This document shows positions 63,001 to 64,000 of a DNA stretch of 64,000 nucleotides, piece after piece. Location of the stretch: positions 3,038,001-3,102,000 of the forward strand of contig NZ_CP110680.1 of assembly GCF_028583725.1 (NCBI RefSeq). The letters are read 5' to 3'. Each line of letters opens with the position of its first letter. Position 1 is the stretch's first letter. The position numbers were made by a program, and so were the translations under genes. A model generated the notes under the pieces. That model saw nothing but the letters and a program-made list of their open reading frames with translations. It searched no databases and was not told where the DNA came from. Origin of the DNA: Cellulomonas fimi (lineage in GTDB: Bacteria; Actinomycetota; Actinomycetes; Actinomycetales; Cellulomonadaceae).

Positions 63001-64000
63001 GAGGTCGGCGTTCCTGCTGGCGCTGACGGCGGCGGACGCCGCGGTGCGCGCCTGCGCGAGTGCGGCGTCGCGCTGCGCCTTGACCGCGTCGAGCGCAGCC
63101 GCCTGTGCGGCGGCGTCTCGCGCGGCCTGCGCCGCGGTCCGGGCCGCCGCCGCCTTGCCCGCGTCGGTGCGGGCGGCCGCGGCGGCGGACTGCGCGGACG
63201 CGGCGGCCTGCGCGGTGAGGGACGCGGCCGCGGTCGCCTTGCGTGCGCCGTCCGCGGCGGTCTGGGCTGCCCGGAGCGCCGCGCTCGACGCCGCGGTGGC
63301 CTCGGACGCGGCTCCCTGCGCGGCCGCGGCGGCGTCCGCCGCACGGCCGGCTGCCGCCGACGCTCCCTGTGCCGCTCCCCCGGCGGCTCGTGCCTCGTCG
63401 AGGGCGCGCTGGGCGGCGGCCTTCGCCTGCTCGGCGGCGCTGACGGCGCGCGCCGACGCCTCGGACGCGGCGGCGGCCTCGGTCGCGGTGACCTGCCCCG
63501 CCTGCCGGGCCTGCTCGGTGAGCCCGCGGATCGACGCCATCTCCGCGTCGCGTGCCCGCGCCACGGCCTGGCCGTTGACCAGGAACTCGTGCAGCTCCTC
63601 CGCGGTCCCGGCCAGGGCGGCCTGGGCGGCCGCGTCGAGCGCCGGGCCGCTGTTGTTCGGGGCCCCGTTCAGCATGGTCGCGGCCATGAGCCGCTCGTCG
63701 GCGTACTGCGCGGTCGGCAGCCCGGACGAGAGGAACTCGGACCACGCGCCCGCGTCGCCGGCGAGGGCCTTCTGCGCCGCGGCCTTGGTCGCCGGACCGC
63801 CCGCGTCGAGCGCGCGCACGACGCGCAGCCGCTCGTCGGCGTTCCAGGCGGTCCGGAAGCCCCCGTCGACGAACTCGCGCAGCGCGTCGTCGGACCCGGC
63901 GAGCGCCGCCTGCGCGGCGACCTTGAGCGCGGGACCGTCCGTGCTCGCGAGCACCTGGGCGGAGGCCCGGTAGTCGGCGCCGAGCGCCTGCTCGAAGCCG
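60091..64000 (-). CDS. Giant ALF-repeat polymorphic toxin B (HINT plus tip), N-terminus beyond window
   Basis: At least 1302 residues in the window; the reading frame runs off the end at 64000, so the signal peptide is not seen. ALF repeats (AAQAALAGSDDALREFVDGGFRTAWNADERLRVVRAL and others) and Ala-rich helices match toxin A closely. From about 60865 down to 60412 there is a HINT autoprocessing domain (Cys-Arg-Ser, FVPGTEVLLGDGRAVPIESV, ATSGHRFW, ending VAAGAPVLVHN). The released tip of about 105 residues (CLPAALDDRSELKIRETHMPGG, GNYERIQDAGTPIGELAPRYG) has no recognised family. The immunity gene follows 9 nt later. Confidence 0.85.
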   Translation of the reverse strand, partial: GFEQALGADYRASAQVLASTDGPALKVAAQAALAGSDDALREFVDGGFRTAWNADERLRVVRALDAGGPATKAAAQKALAGDAGAWSEFLSSGLPTAQYADERLMAATMLNGAPNNSGPALDAAAQAALAGTAEELHEFLVNGQAVARARDAEMASIRGLTEQARQAGQVTATEAAAASEASARAVSAAEQAKAAAQRALDEARAAGGAAQGASAAAGRAADAAAAAQGAASEATAASSAALRAAQTAADGARKATAAASLTAQAAASAQSAAAAARTDAGKAAAARTAAQAARDAAAQAAALDAVKAQRDAALAQARTAASAAVSASRNADLAAVAADEASRQAGVSAAQAKRTQAAAAAAKTQAAVAANAAQRSLKFAEDAAAASDEAFAFARRAGEHATRAAVAADEAAAHAGEAAQAAAESTAHAAEATAASQLAVDASEQAVKVEKLARDADAARLAEATEAGIAAAQEAAAAETEAKATGGEAAGWDRNVRWDTEEEARIPAATRALLDAATAPGASTQVVLDKGRRAALALTTTGGEWTKAAAAEALAGDEVVLRSWLSEGRTLAAGQDNRARVWHLVDTLPDGQEKTAARASLDGADAAVATFLRTRAYPRKIVDDRLAMSRILASNPGPALYAATQKALAGTAQEAHEFLRDGQYVARAADARVEIARVMDAGGPEVKAAAQVALAGPASYGSYFLTVGQFQAAQRDKEQAAHVQAVEALVQQARQYAQKALADAAEARRVAAVARNAATDAAAAANQAAAAAAQASTYAAQAAQSATAAKASADQAAQSAQVARTAAAQAQSSANSAARSALTASAASKRAATDAASAQYEKQSAREAALSAGLDAAAANDAAEQTAAMYDDWLTRQQAVDRSAEPGTGAGGAGTAIDTHRYWNCLTSVDTALGSPELCVEGFKAFGEVMLNPAKCDSPSARDSLGCQMHDEFRKFLGENDDLMWDVAQLALGVCGLIPAVGEVCDALDGAVSAVRGDWAGAALSLLAMAPAVGAAAGGAKVARLTDRLRGYVDTILDGLKKSCRSKNSFVPGTEVLLGDGRAVPIESVRAGDLVLAGDSLGGAPHPKRVTAVISGSGAKQLVDIQIDHDANPATPAATLTATSGHRFWAPQLGRWVPAIALTAGLVLATSGASAAAPVVESVSVRTSTTLAYNLTVADLHTFYVVAAGAPVLVHNDDCLPAALDDRSELKIRETHMPGGSLVTSEKSVFNADVDLDDLVERANACACRGPNEYGNYERIQDAGTPIGELAPRYGGGPTTWYVVAQDKWGTVMSMHPVPAPD

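Overview
This 64 kb window is chromosomal DNA from a very high-GC actinobacterium. A Cellulomonas-like Micrococcales member fits best: codon third positions are almost all G or C, starts are often GTG, the tmRNA tag reads ADNKRTDFALAA, and several genes appear to be leaderless (a TAnnnT -10 box about 6-7 nt before the start codon). No rRNA, tRNA or CRISPR array was seen. One tmRNA gene and one decayed IS481-type element are present.

0-14 kb: a complete leucine/branched-chain acid catabolic island in two divergent operons around a TetR gene and a 16-bp operator. The minus-strand operon encodes acyl-CoA carboxylase (AccD1/AccA1), acyl-CoA dehydrogenase, a MaoC hydratase and a CitE-like lyase. 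The plus-strand operon encodes branched-chain 2-oxoacid dehydrogenase E1alpha/E1beta/E2, 3-oxoacid CoA-transferase A/B and thiolase. The gene set equals the M. tuberculosis Rv2495c-Rv2504c region, but split and with a thiolase added.

14-21 kb: a NERD-domain helicase, a large SGNH/VWA/PKD surface protein with an LATTG sortase signal, a lipoprotein, then a broken IS481-family element whose right end is duplicated 570 bp further on.

21-28 kb: an ABC importer translationally coupled behind a 1076-residue [FeFe]-hydrogenase fused to a GltD-like NAD(P)H module. The hydrogenase and the next upstream gene (a CoA-binding protein) have matching promoters: a DosR-type box 23 nt upstream of a TAGCGT -10 box.

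28-45 kb: mixed genes. They include a NERD protein, rifampin ADP-ribosyltransferase (arr), a TetR-poxB operon, a putative HTH/nucleotidyltransferase toxin-antitoxin pair, ssrA, a DUF6318 lipoprotein with a PKD protein, an alpha/beta-hydrolase-glycosyltransferase fusion, a methyltransferase divergent from a large LuxR regulator, and an HtrA-like protease.

45-64 kb: an arsenal of secreted conflict proteins. A small type-VII-like toxin cassette (45.6-47.6 kb) comes first. It is followed by two tandem paralogous cassettes on the minus strand, each with the order giant Ala-rich ALF-repeat toxin, immunity candidate, small secreted protein, then one or two secreted trypsin-fold proteins. All three trypsin-fold proteins have lost catalytic His (to Ser) and Ser (to Ala), and each carries a different C-terminal repeat module. 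This pseudoprotease/ALF-toxin cassette is the best candidate for an undescribed system in the window.
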